Positions 16,529 to 27,500 of a stretch of 64,000 nucleotides of DNA are shown one piece after another. The stretch is taken from NCBI GenBank assembly GCA_040752355.1, contig JBFMHE010000003.1:124001-188000 (forward strand), in the 5' to 3' direction. Positions within the stretch are counted from its first letter, which is position 1, and each line of letters opens with the position of its first letter. The position numbers and the translations under genes were made by a program. The notes under the pieces are model-generated. The model worked only from the letters and a program-made list of their open reading frames with translations, was not told the DNA's origin and did no database searches. This stretch comes from Nitrospirota bacterium (lineage in GTDB: Bacteria; Nitrospirota; Thermodesulfovibrionia; Thermodesulfovibrionales; Dissulfurispiraceae).

Positions 16529-19500
16529 ATGCAAGACGACGGCAGAGGGAGGGACGGGTCTCAGGGCGACGGCAAGAATGCCGGCAGTGCGGCGCCGTCC
16601 ATCGCACTGCCCAAGGGCGGTGGAGCGCTCCGGGGCATCGGCGAGAAGTTTGCCGCCAATCCGGTGACCGGCACGGCCTCCCTGGTGGTGCCTGTTTTCA
16701 CCTCTCCCGGTCGTGCCAATTTCAATCCCCAACTTACGCTTTCCTATGATTCCGGTTCGGGCAACGGCCCCTTCGGATTCGGCTGGAGCCTGTCCGTTCC
16801 TTCCGTCGCCCGGAAGACCGACAAAGGCATTCCCCGATATCTGGACGCTGAGGAGCCGGACGTCTTCATCCTCTCCGGGGCGGAGGATCTCGTTCCCGTG
16901 CTTGATCGTAATGCCGCCGGCAATTGGGAAACACTGACCGTTTCCCTAAGAATCATCGGTGGCGTCACCTACGCAATCGAGCGTTACCGTCCAAGGATCG
17001 AGGGGCTCTTCGCACGCATCGAGCGGTGGACCAGCCGGTCGGACAGGAGTGATTCGTTCTGGCGCACCATCTCGAAAGATAACGTCACCACCTGGTACGG
17101 CAGGTCGCCCGAGAGCCGCATTGCCGATCCCGCCGACCCCGCACGCATTTTCAGCTGGCTCATCTGCGAGAGCCACGACGACAAGGGCAACGCCATTGTC
17201 TACGGCTACAAGGGAGAGAACGCCGAGGGCGTCTTTGAGGATGCCGAAGGGAACCCCGTCGTCCTCGTCAACGAGCGCAATCGCGAGCGCAGGGCCAACC
17301 GCTACCTGAAGCGCATCCGCTACGGCAACCGCGCTCCGTACTTTCCCGAGCTCACTGCCGGCGCTCCCCTGCCCGCTCCGCCCGCCGCCGCCGACCCCGA
17401 CGGCAGCAGGGAATGGCACTTCGAAGTTGTCTTTGATTATGGGGAGCACCATGCTGCCGCGCCCCATTCAGGCGACAGCGCGGGACAGGGGAACTCTACG
17501 CGCTGGCTCGCCCGTCCCGATCCTTTCTCCACCTATCGCTCGGGCTTCGAGGTGCGTACGAGCCGGCTTTGCCGTCGCGTGCTGATGTTCCACCACTTCA
17601 AGGATGAGCCCGGCGTCGGTGACAACTGCCTGGTCCGCTCGACCGACTTCACCTATGACTTCGGGCAGGAGGCGCTCGACGCTGCCACGCCTGGATATAC
17701 CTTTCTGAGGTCAGCCGTCCAGAGCGGCTACCGGCGCGATCAGGACGGCTATCTGAAACGGAGCCTGCCGCCTCTTGAATTCGACTACAGCCGGGCAAGA
17801 GTTCAGGACGAGATACGGGATGTGGATGCCGAGAGCCTGGAGAATCTGCCCGCCGGAGTGGACGGCAGCGCTGTCCAATGGACCGACCTTCACGGCGAAG
17901 GGATTCCCGGCCTTCTCATAGAACAGGCCGGCGCCTGGTACTACAAGCGCAATCTCTCCCTTATCAGCACGCGCCCCGTCGAATTGGCGCCTCTGGAGCC
18001 GGTCACCGTCAAACCCACCCTTTCTCTTGGGAGCGGGCAGGCGCAGTTCATGGACCTTGCCGGTGACGGCCGGCCCGACCTGGTGGTGCTCGACGGCCCT
18101 CTGTCCGGATTGTTTGAGCATGATGAACAGGACGGCTGGCTGCCTTTCCGCCCCTTCACGTCGCGCCTCAACCGGGACACCCGCGATCCCAATCTGAGAT
18201 TCATCGATCTGGATGGCGACGGCCGTCCCGACGTGCTTATAACCGAGGAGGCCGCCTTCGTCTGGCACGCCTCCCTCGGCGAGGGCGGCTTCGGTCCGGC
18301 CCGCACTGTTGCCCAGGCCCTCGATGAGGAGAAGGGCCCCCGTCTCGTCTTCGCCGAGGAGGCGCAGTCCGTCTATCTGGCCGATATGAGCGGCGACGGG
18401 CTGACAGACCTTGTGCGCATCCGTAACGGCGAGGTGTGCTACTGGCCCAATCTCGGCCACTGCAGGTTCGGCCCGAAAATCAGCATGGATAACGCCCCCT
18501 TGTTCGATCACCCCGACCGGTTCAGCCCTCAACGCCTCCGTCTGGCCGATATCGACGGCACCGGCGCCATTGACATCATCTATCTGCACAGCGACGGCGT
18601 GCGCCTCTACTTCAATCAATCCGGCAACGGCTGGAGCGCCGCCCGGCCTTTGAAGGCCTTCCCGGCGGTAAATAGCGTCGTCTCGATCGCGGCCACTGAT
18701 CTGCTCGGCAATGGAACAGCCTGCCTTGTCTGGTCATCGCCGCTGCCCGGGGACAACAGGCAGCAGATGCGCTACATTGACCTGATGGGAGGACAGAAAC
18801 CCCATCTCCTCACTCTGGTGAGGAACAACCTGGGAGCGGAGACGCGCATTCGATACGCATCGTCGGCCACGTTTTACCTGCAGGACCGGCGTGACGGGAA
18901 AGACTGGGTTACCCGGCTGCCGTTCCCGGTGCATGTCGTCGAGAGAGTCGAGACCTGGGACTATGTCAGCCGCAACCGTTTCGTCACCCGCTATGCCTAT
19001 CACCACGGCTACTTCGACGGAGAGGAACGGGAGTTCCGGGGATTCGGCATGGTGGAGCAGTGGGACACGGAGGAGCTTGCCGCCCTCGGCGGCGCTTTCC
19101 CTCCCGGCGACAACGACAGCGCCGAGGGGTACCTTCCTCCGGTATACACCAAGACCTGGTTCCACACCGGCCTTCATGCCGGACGGGGCAGGGTGTCACG
19201 GTACTTTGCAGGGCTCCTCGACGGCAGTGATGTCGGAGAGTACTACCCGTGGCGCAGGAGCGGTGATGACGCCTCTGACCGGCTGGCGAAGGAGCTGCTG
19301 CTCGACGATACCGTGCTGCCCCGTAGCCTCCCTCCGGAGGAGGAGCGGGAGGCCTGCCGGGCGCTCAAGGGGTGTTTGCTGCGCCAGGAGGTATACGCCC
19401 TCGACGGCACCGAGAAGCAGGATCACCCCTACACGGTCATCGAGCAGAACTTTGCCGTCCGGCGTCTTCAGCCCCGCGGCAGGAACCGTCATGCCGTTTT

Positions 19501-22500
19501 CTTTACCCACGCTCGTGAGCGGCTCAGCTGCCGCTACGAGCGCATTCCCGACGACCCCCGGGTAAGCCACGAAGTGACCCTCGAGGTGGATCCAACATAC
19601 GGCAGTGTGCTTAAAACCCTCGCCGTAGGCTACGGCCGCGCCAAAGGGAAGAGTCCCCTCCGGGGGGCCGACAAAGAGAGGCAGGAGCAAACCCTCATTA
19701 CCTATACCGAAAGCGACTTGACAAATGCCGTCGACAGGCCCGTCACCGATCCGGGGTATGATCCGGATAACTACCGTGTGCCGCTCCAGTACGACGTGCG
19801 CACCTATGAGGTAACGGGCATCTCCCCTGCCGGAGGCGCCCGGCTCTTCTCCTTTGATGAGCTGGTTAAGGACGACTATGCGGTGCTGCGCACGCTTCCG
19901 GAGGCGCCCTATCAGCAGGCAGTCGACCATGCGGCCCGCCGCAAGCGGCTCCTCAGACGGGTGCGAGCGCTCTTTCGCAGGAACGATCTGACGGACCTTC
20001 TCGGACAGGGAGTCCTCGAGTCCCGGGCACTGCCTGGTGAAACGTATGTCCTCGTTTTTCCCAAAGGCCTGCTGGATCAGGTCCTTGTAAGGGGAGGACA
20101 GAAACTGCTGCCTGCCGACCCCGCCGGCATCCTCGCAGGGGGTGGGGCCGACCGGGGCGGCTACGTCGACCTCGACGGCGATGGCAGCTGGTGGCGTCCC
20201 TCAGGCCGTCTGTTCTACTCGCCGCTCATCAATCACACACCGGCCCAGGAACGGGCGTTCGCACGGCAGCATTTCTTCCTGTCCCGGCGCTATAGAGATG
20301 CGTGGCAGGCGGAAACAATCGTCTCCTACGATCGATATGATCTGCTGCTCCTTGAGACGCGGGATCCCCTGGGAAACCGTATTACCGCCGGAGAGCGGGG
20401 CTCTGACCCCCTTCAGCCGCTCAAGCAGCAGGGGATCGATTACCGCGTGCTCCAACCGGGCCTTCTGATGGATCGCAACGGCAACTGCACTCGTGTTGCC
20501 TTCGATGCTCTCGGCATGGTCGTCGGCACGGCAATCATGGGGAAGCCCCTGCCTGCTCCGGTGGAGGGCGATTCTCTGGAAGGATTTGCCGCAGACCTGT
20601 CACGGGCCGAGATCGAGGGACTGCTCGACGCCCCGGACCCGCGGACACCGGCCCCGGCGCTGCTCGGAAAGGCCACAATGCGTTTTATCTATGACCTCGA
20701 CCGCTTCTATCTGTCGCGGCGGGCCCATCCCGGGGATCCGGCGCAGTGGCGCCCGGCCTGCGCCGCAACTCTGACGCGTGAGACCCATGCCGCACTGCCG
20801 CTGCCGCCGCAGGGAATCAGAATCCAGATCGCCTTTTCCTATTCCGACGGCTTCGGCAGGGAGATACAGAAAAAGATCCAGGCCGCGCCGGGGCCTCTCC
20901 CCGGCGGAGGTCCCGTTGTGTCCCCGCGCTGGATAGGCAGCGGCTGGACCATTTTCAATAACAAGGGCAATCCGGTTCGCCAGTACGAGCCCTCCTTCTC
21001 GGGAACACATGCGTTCGAGTTCGGCCTGCAGGCCGGCGTCAGCTCCGTGCTGTTCTATGATCCGGCAGGCCGCGTCGTCGCCACGGTGCACCCCAATCAC
21101 ACGTATGAGAAGATCGTTCTTGATCCCTGGCGGCAGGTCACCTGCGACGCCAACGATACTGTTGCGGCCAGGGGCATCCAGAGCGGCGACCCCCGTACCG
21201 ATCCCGATATCGGGGGCTATGTGGCGGAGTTCTTCAGAACCCAGCCTGCCCAGTGGAAGACGTGGTATCAGGAACGCATCACCGGCGCAATGGGCGCGGA
21301 GGAGCAGAGCGCTGCAGCGAAGGCTGCGCTCCATGCCGGCACGCCGCTCACCGCTCACTTCGATGCCCTTGGCCGGCTCTTCCTGACGCTGGCGCACAAC
21401 GGTTTCAAACCCGACGGCTCAGCCGTGCTCCATGCCGGACGAATCTCCCTGGACATCGAGGGCAAGAAACGGGCGGTGTTCGACGCCGGAGGCCGCCTTG
21501 TCATGAGCTATGGCTATGATATGCTGGGGCGGCTCCTGCATCAGTCCGCCATGGATTCCGGTGAGCGCTGGACGCTGCATGACAGCGCCGACAGGCCGCT
21601 CCGCTCATGGGACAGCGGCGGCCATACCATCCGTATCGACTACGACCTGCTCCGCAGGCCCCTGCGCACCTTCGTCACCGGCGCTGACCCGGACGATCCG
21701 GGCAGGACCTTTTTGGCGGAGCGAATAGTCTATGGAGAGCAGCACCCCGAAGCGGAACAGCGCAATCTGCGGGGACGAGCCTGTCTGTATCTGGACCAGG
21801 CAGGCATGGTGGTGAACGAAGCCCACGACCTGAAGGGTAATCTTGCGCGGGTGACAAGACGGCTGGCCCGGGGCTACCGGAAGGCTCTCGACTGGAGCGG
21901 CGTCGATGCCACGCTGCCGGCCGACGGCAGTGAAGCGCTCGACCCTGCCGGACTCGAGGCTGCGGCAGCCCTGTTGGTCATGGCAGAATCCTTTGGCAGC
22001 ATGACCTCCTATGATGCCCTCAACCGGCCCGTCCAGCTCGTGCCGCCGCGCAGCAGCCTGCCCGGTGCGAAGTGCACGGTCGTCCAGCCCTTCTACAATG
22101 AGGCCGGTCTGCTGCAGCACGTCCGGGTATGGCTGGACTGTCCGGCAACGCCTGTAGCGCTGCTCGATCCCGCCGCCGAGCCGACGTCGCCGGTCGGTGT
22201 CGGCGCTATCGAGTATAACGCCAAGGGGCAACGGCTGCTGATCCGTTACGACAACGGAGCAGTGACACGGTATACCTACGATCCGGCAACGTTCCGGCTT
22301 GTCCGGCTCTATACGCGGCGGGGGGCGGCGTTCACCAAAGATTGTGACAACCCGCAGCCTCCCCCTGCGACCATGCCCTCTCCCGAGGAGCCACCCGGCG
22401 CCCCTTGTGGATTGCAGAACCTGCGCTACACCTATGACCCTGCGGGCAACATTACCCATATACATGATGATGCCCGGCAGACCGTCTACTTCAATGGCCA

Positions 22501-24517
22501 GGTCGTTCCGCCGCACAGCGACTATACCTACGATGCTCTCTACCGGCTCGTCAGGGCGGGTGGACGCGAGCATATAGGGCAGGTCGGACAGCCTGAAACA
22601 ACCTGGAACGATGCCTTCCGCAGCCGGCAAGCGCACCCGCAGGACGGGCAGGCCATGCGCAACTACACCGAACAGTACGAATACGATGACGACGGCAACA
22701 TCCTCAAACTGATCCATCAGGCAGCCGACAGAAACTGGACACGCACCTATGCCTATGACGAAACGAGTCAGACAGAGCCGGCGAAGAAAAACAATCGCCT
22801 GACCAGCGCCTCCGTGGGCATCACCACTCCCTCCATCGAGAGATACCGGTATGATGCGAGAGGTAACACTATTCGCATGCCCCACCTCGCCGGCCATCCC
22901 GATCCCGCGGCTGCCAACATGCATTGGGACTATAAGAGCCAGTTGCGCCGGACCGATCTGGGCGGCGGCGGTACAGCCTATTACACTTACGACGCATCGG
23001 GCCAGCGGGTGCGCAAGGTCCGGGAGAAGGCGCCGGGGCTTATCGAAGAGAGATTGTACCTGGGCGGCGTGGAATTCTTCAGGCGCCACGGAGGGGCGAT
23101 CGGTTCTGACACGGCAGTCTTCGAGCGCGAGACGCTGCACATCACCGACGGGTCGCAGCGTATAGCCCTTGTGGAGACGCGCACCCTGGACAAGGCTCAC
23201 GCTGACCCCGGGCCGGCCCGCCTGATCCGGTACCAGCTGGGGAACCACCTTGGCTCGGCCCTGCTCGAACTGGATCACCAGGCGGCCATCGTCTCCTATG
23301 AGGAGTACACACCCTTCGGCAGCACGTCGTACCAGGCTGTGCGGAGCCAGACCGAGACGCCGAAGCGCTACCGCTTTGCGGGCAAGGAGCGCGACGACGA
23401 GACGGGCTTCAGCTATCACGGGGCGCGCTACTACGCGCCCTGGCTCGGCCGGTGGATATCACCCGATCCCGCGGGACTGAAGGATGGCAGCAACCTCTAT
23501 GCAGCCACCCGCAACAACCCCGTCAGGCTCGTCGACCCTACCGGTATGGCCGGCGAAGAGACGAATGTGGTCAAGCCGGTCGTGCTTGAGGCACTGAAGA
23601 CGAAAGGTGTCCCCTATGCCACGGAGGTGATGTTCGACGTGGTGAGCAAGTCGGGCAAGGTCATCACCTCGGGACGGTTCGATGTCTTTTTCCTCGACCC
23701 CAGAACGGGCAGCCCCGTAATTCCCGAGTTGAAAGGCGTCGATCTCGGGGCATTGACACAGAACCAGGAAATCTACAAACCCATGCTCGAATCTTCAGAA
23801 GGCGCGACGATCCGCATCACCGGCAGCAAGGCGGCGGGCCTCGGCGTGAGCAAGGGCGTCACCCTGGTCGTCAGCGGAGAAAACTATGTCGTTGTCGGTA
23901 TGGAGAACCTTACCGACTTCAGGGAGGCTCTCGATCAGGTGGCCGGCGGCAAGATCAAACACACCTTCCTCGACAAGTCCGGAAAGGTCCATATGTTCAA
24001 GACGACGGAGGAGTTCGAGCAGTTCCTGAAGAAGACGGGGAGGACGAAACCGACACCACCCGGCGGACCGAAAGGGTTCGTCACCCTCGAAGGCCTCGGC
24101 ATCATGCTCGGTGTGGCGACGGCGCTCACACAGTATGTCCGGGGCGGACAGGAGATAGCGGAAGGGAAGACGGCGGAAGGGGCGATATCGACGGCGGAGG
24201 GGTCAACGACCCTCTTCATGACCTTTGCCCCTTATGCAAAAGGCGTGACCGCGGCAACGGGCACCGGAGCGGGAGCGCTCACGGCTGCTGCGGGACTTGC
24301 CGCGGCAGGGAGCATCATGCTCGCCGCCGAAACGGGCCGTGCCGCGGTGCGGGGTGAAGAGACGCCCCTTGAGGTTGCCGATAAGTTCTACGGCACGCAG
24401 TTCTCCGACGTTTACGCATGGCAAAAGCGCTCGACGACGGCGCGTGTTGCCTTCGGCGTGCTGTCTCTCGGCCTCTCCGAGGCCTGGTACGCCCTCAATA
24501 AATCGGTTGAGCAGTGA
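16529..24517 (+). CDS. Tc toxin B-C fusion: SpvB/TcdB plus Rhs/TccC with C-terminal toxin
   Basis: A ~2662-residue protein joining two components usually made separately (TcB ~1480, TcC ~950). Domains in order: SpvB N-terminus (~25-340, FGFGWSLSVPSVARKTDKG); FG-GAP/VCBS repeats (~510-720, FIDLDGDGRPDV, LADMSGDGLTDLV); TcdB middle N and C domains (~750-1120); Rhs/YD repeats (~1600-2340, RYTYDPAGNITHI); and the Rhs core end (GLKDGSNLYAATRNNP, LVDPTG). B and C normally form a cocoon in which the Rhs end cuts off the toxin, here probably after M2340, releasing 322 residues. That toxin carries a PD-(D/E)XK-like pattern (D2385, E2400, K2402, Q2413) and then a Gly/Ala-rich hydrophobic stretch. The ATG at 16529 is preferred (GGGGGA just before it) over 16499. 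No Photorhabdus-type ADP-ribosyltransferase motif is seen. Confidence 0.93.
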   Translation: MQDDGRGRDGSQGDGKNAGSAAPSIALPKGGGALRGIGEKFAANPVTGTASLVVPVFTSPGRANFNPQLTLSYDSGSGNGPFGFGWSLSVPSVARKTDKGIPRYLDAEEPDVFILSGAEDLVPVLDRNAAGNWETLTVSLRIIGGVTYAIERYRPRIEGLFARIERWTSRSDRSDSFWRTISKDNVTTWYGRSPESRIADPADPARIFSWLICESHDDKGNAIVYGYKGENAEGVFEDAEGNPVVLVNERNRERRANRYLKRIRYGNRAPYFPELTAGAPLPAPPAAADPDGSREWHFEVVFDYGEHHAAAPHSGDSAGQGNSTRWLARPDPFSTYRSGFEVRTSRLCRRVLMFHHFKDEPGVGDNCLVRSTDFTYDFGQEALDAATPGYTFLRSAVQSGYRRDQDGYLKRSLPPLEFDYSRARVQDEIRDVDAESLENLPAGVDGSAVQWTDLHGEGIPGLLIEQAGAWYYKRNLSLISTRPVELAPLEPVTVKPTLSLGSGQAQFMDLAGDGRPDLVVLDGPLSGLFEHDEQDGWLPFRPFTSRLNRDTRDPNLRFIDLDGDGRPDVLITEEAAFVWHASLGEGGFGPARTVAQALDEEKGPRLVFAEEAQSVYLADMSGDGLTDLVRIRNGEVCYWPNLGHCRFGPKISMDNAPLFDHPDRFSPQRLRLADIDGTGAIDIIYLHSDGVRLYFNQSGNGWSAARPLKAFPAVNSVVSIAATDLLGNGTACLVWSSPLPGDNRQQMRYIDLMGGQKPHLLTLVRNNLGAETRIRYASSATFYLQDRRDGKDWVTRLPFPVHVVERVETWDYVSRNRFVTRYAYHHGYFDGEEREFRGFGMVEQWDTEELAALGGAFPPGDNDSAEGYLPPVYTKTWFHTGLHAGRGRVSRYFAGLLDGSDVGEYYPWRRSGDDASDRLAKELLLDDTVLPRSLPPEEEREACRALKGCLLRQEVYALDGTEKQDHPYTVIEQNFAVRRLQPRGRNRHAVFFTHARERLSCRYERIPDDPRVSHEVTLEVDPTYGSVLKTLAVGYGRAKGKSPLRGADKERQEQTLITYTESDLTNAVDRPVTDPGYDPDNYRVPLQYDVRTYEVTGISPAGGARLFSFDELVKDDYAVLRTLPEAPYQQAVDHAARRKRLLRRVRALFRRNDLTDLLGQGVLESRALPGETYVLVFPKGLLDQVLVRGGQKLLPADPAGILAGGGADRGGYVDLDGDGSWWRPSGRLFYSPLINHTPAQERAFARQHFFLSRRYRDAWQAETIVSYDRYDLLLLETRDPLGNRITAGERGSDPLQPLKQQGIDYRVLQPGLLMDRNGNCTRVAFDALGMVVGTAIMGKPLPAPVEGDSLEGFAADLSRAEIEGLLDAPDPRTPAPALLGKATMRFIYDLDRFYLSRRAHPGDPAQWRPACAATLTRETHAALPLPPQGIRIQIAFSYSDGFGREIQKKIQAAPGPLPGGGPVVSPRWIGSGWTIFNNKGNPVRQYEPSFSGTHAFEFGLQAGVSSVLFYDPAGRVVATVHPNHTYEKIVLDPWRQVTCDANDTVAARGIQSGDPRTDPDIGGYVAEFFRTQPAQWKTWYQERITGAMGAEEQSAAAKAALHAGTPLTAHFDALGRLFLTLAHNGFKPDGSAVLHAGRISLDIEGKKRAVFDAGGRLVMSYGYDMLGRLLHQSAMDSGERWTLHDSADRPLRSWDSGGHTIRIDYDLLRRPLRTFVTGADPDDPGRTFLAERIVYGEQHPEAEQRNLRGRACLYLDQAGMVVNEAHDLKGNLARVTRRLARGYRKALDWSGVDATLPADGSEALDPAGLEAAAALLVMAESFGSMTSYDALNRPVQLVPPRSSLPGAKCTVVQPFYNEAGLLQHVRVWLDCPATPVALLDPAAEPTSPVGVGAIEYNAKGQRLLIRYDNGAVTRYTYDPATFRLVRLYTRRGAAFTKDCDNPQPPPATMPSPEEPPGAPCGLQNLRYTYDPAGNITHIHDDARQTVYFNGQVVPPHSDYTYDALYRLVRAGGREHIGQVGQPETTWNDAFRSRQAHPQDGQAMRNYTEQYEYDDDGNILKLIHQAADRNWTRTYAYDETSQTEPAKKNNRLTSASVGITTPSIERYRYDARGNTIRMPHLAGHPDPAAANMHWDYKSQLRRTDLGGGGTAYYTYDASGQRVRKVREKAPGLIEERLYLGGVEFFRRHGGAIGSDTAVFERETLHITDGSQRIALVETRTLDKAHADPGPARLIRYQLGNHLGSALLELDHQAAIVSYEEYTPFGSTSYQAVRSQTETPKRYRFAGKERDDETGFSYHGARYYAPWLGRWISPDPAGLKDGSNLYAATRNNPVRLVDPTGMAGEETNVVKPVVLEALKTKGVPYATEVMFDVVSKSGKVITSGRFDVFFLDPRTGSPVIPELKGVDLGALTQNQEIYKPMLESSEGATIRITGSKAAGLGVSKGVTLVVSGENYVVVGMENLTDFREALDQVAGGKIKHTFLDKSGKVHMFKTTEEFEQFLKKTGRTKPTPPGGPKGFVTLEGLGIMLGVATALTQYVRGGQEIAEGKTAEGAISTAEGSTTLFMTFAPYAKGVTAATGTGAGALTAAAGLAAAGSIMLAAETGRAAVRGEETPLEVADKFYGTQFSDVYAWQKRSTTARVAFGVLSLGLSEAWYALNKSVEQ

Positions 24518-24595
24518 GCGGTGCTGCGCCGCAGGAAAATCTAGACACGGCACCTTCAATACAAAGGAACTACTCGATACAGAGGGAGGAGAGTC

Positions 24596-27500
24596 ATGGG
24601 AGACGCCGCATTCATCCTGAAGCCGGGCCTGTCGAACAAGCGGGTGGCCGAAGTCGCCGAATCGAGGAAAGAGGAGGCGAAGTATGTCGCCGCACGGCTT
24701 AATGAGCGGCTGAAGTCCGCTGTAGCCGAGGCGGTCGGGCCGGACAGGCCGGGCCTGGCGCGGCTGATCGAGACGGCATCCCTCGATTACCGGAAGGTCA
24801 AAGAGAGCGATCTCCATACGGTCATCAGGGAGAAGCTTCTGGCAGGCGCCGAACGGAACCCTGCCCTCAAGGCAGAGGCCGAGGAGGCCCTGAAGGCCCT
24901 CGAGACGGCGCCGTCGATCCCGATCGGCACGCTGCTCAATCTCGACAGCCCCCTGAAGGACCACCCCCTCCTCGCAGCTGACTACCGCAAGGAAAAGCTC
25001 CTCAGGTCAGCGGAGCTGCTGGGCCTGAAAGAGACCCAGGCAGCAAAGCTGGCGGCGAAGGACATTGTTCTCGAAGACCTCAACGATGCGATTATCGACA
25101 GCCTCGTTACTGAGAAGGTCATTACGGCGAAGCAGAAAAAGGAGCTGCAGCTCATATCCGACCTGAGCCGGCTCGGCGGCGAGAATTTCGAGCTCATCAA
25201 TGCCCTCAAGGCAGGCGGCGCTTCGTCGGTTGAGGACTTTATCGCCTGGGAGAGTGCGGACTGGCTCACTCTCATCAAAGGCAAAAAGGTCACGATACCG
25301 GCGAACGAGGAGAGCGCCGGCTCCTATGCCGAAAACCTGCGGGAAGGCATTGAGCAGGCCTATCCCACGCCCTATTTCCTGAACCGCATCATCAAGAGCA
25401 GCTACGAAGCAGAACTGAAGACCCTGGACAACCTGGCGGTCCTGGAGCGGCTGAACCCGTCGCTCGGCCTGGGGACGCGCGCCCCGGAAGAGATGGAGTG
25501 GACCGGCATCGCCGCCGACGCCCGCGCGAAGCTGGAGCAGGAGCGGGAGCGGCTCGCCCGGTTCGCGAACACCTATCGCTATCTCGATATCCAGACGGTC
25601 GCCGACGACAGGAAGCTCACGGCAGCCCAGAGAAAGGAGATCATCGGGAAGCGCCTCGCCGCGCTCGATACCTTCTACAAGAACAACCCCGGCCTCGACC
25701 TTGAGGTGACTGACTTCCTCGATAAGCGGACGAAGCTGAACTGGGCAGGCATCGATGAGGCCGAGAGGCCGCGGGTCAAGAGGCAGATGATGGCCTTTCA
25801 GCGGACCATGGAGCTGGCCGGCGATGCCGCCTCCCGGCAGAAACTGCTCGGCACGGGGCTGGATGCGGCCGTCTCCGTTGCCGGCATGACCGAGGGTGAC
25901 TTCCTGAAGCTGACCGGTCTTGCGCTGGAGAAGGGGCGGGAGGTCTACAAGAAGGCCCTCGGCATCTCCGATGCCACCGCCCACTTCATGGAGGCGTTCC
26001 GGGACGCCGAGTTCGGCCTCTTCCGCATGATGGGCGTGACAAACCAGGGCTCGCTCGTCAACGACCTGCGCGACCTCGAAGGGTACGAGGACCTCTTCGG
26101 GCGCCAGGACTTCTGCGACTGCGAGGACTGCCGGTCGGTCCTCGGGCCCGCGGCCTATTTCACCGACCTGATGTACTTCGTGCAGGAGCATGTCTCGAAA
26201 AAGGTCTTCCTCCCGGGCCATGCCCAGCATCCTCTCTATCTCAGGAACCGGCGGCCCGATCTCTGGAAGCTCCCCCTCACCTGCGCCAACACCACCACCG
26301 AGCTGCCCTATCTCACCGTGGTGAACGAGGTGCTCGAACAGTATCTCAAACAGGCTGCGGGAGCTGCCGACGCCTATGACCTGCTGCGGAATGCCGACGT
26401 CTCCTGCGCGCTGCCCTTCACCCTGCCCCTGGAGGAGCTGAGGACCTATCTGAAACATTTCGAACTGAGCCTCTTCGATATCTACCGGGCGCTCAAGGAG
26501 CCCGCGGCCAAACTGCGGCGCGAGAAGCTGCAGCTTTCGGAAGAGGAGCTTGCCCTTGTGAAGACGCCCGCTCCCGGCCAGGTGCGGCGGCGCTTCGGCA
26601 ACAGGGCCCTCGACCGCTTTCCGGTAAAAGACTTCGTCAGGATGGCAGGCATACGCCGGGAGGAGCTGGACGATCTGCTGGGCATCGCCTTCCTCCCCGA
26701 AGTCGCCAAGGTCTCGGTTGCCCTTGAACAGCTCTCCAACGACATCCAGGATTACGACGAGGTCCTCAAGGACCTGACCGAGGCGCGCCTCGACCTGATC
26801 CACCGTTTCCTGAGGCTCTGGGAGAAGACGGGCTGGACCATTAAGGAGCTCGATCTCATTCTGAACGCCCTCAAGGCTGCGGGGCTGGCGCATACGCTCG
26901 AAAGCAACGATGCCGCCGGCTCACCCGAGATCCTGCGGGTTGCCGACACGGTCCTCATGCGCGAGGCCCTGGAGCTCAGTGCCGAAGAGCTTGCCAGCCT
27001 CGTATATCAGATTCCCGACAAGCCCTTCGGCGACAGCCGCACCAGCTTCTACGACCGTCTCTTCGACCGGGAGAAGATCTTCGGCGTCGCAGCGGTAGCG
27101 CCGGACGGGACCAGGACCTACAATCAGACGGCGGTTCTGCCCGCCGACAGGTCGCTCGACAAGATAACGACGCTGCTTCTGGCAGGCCTGGGGATCAGCG
27201 AGTCCGACCTAGGCACGCTCTTCAGCCTGCTGAATATCAATAGAGCAGTGGATGTGAACATCGACCGGGCGCTGCTGTCGCGGCTCTACCGGCAGGCCCG
27301 TATCGCCAAGGGTCTCGGCTGGACCATTGAAGAGTATGGTGCGGTGCTCCGGCTGGCGGGGAGCGGCGCTGAGGCCTCCTCGCCGGACGACGTCCTCAAG
27401 CTCGTCGCCTTCAGGGAGTGGCTCCAGCCCTCACCCTTCGGGGTGGCCGAATTGAAGCTGATCCTTCTCGGAGAAGAGAGCGCATCACTGCACTACCAGA

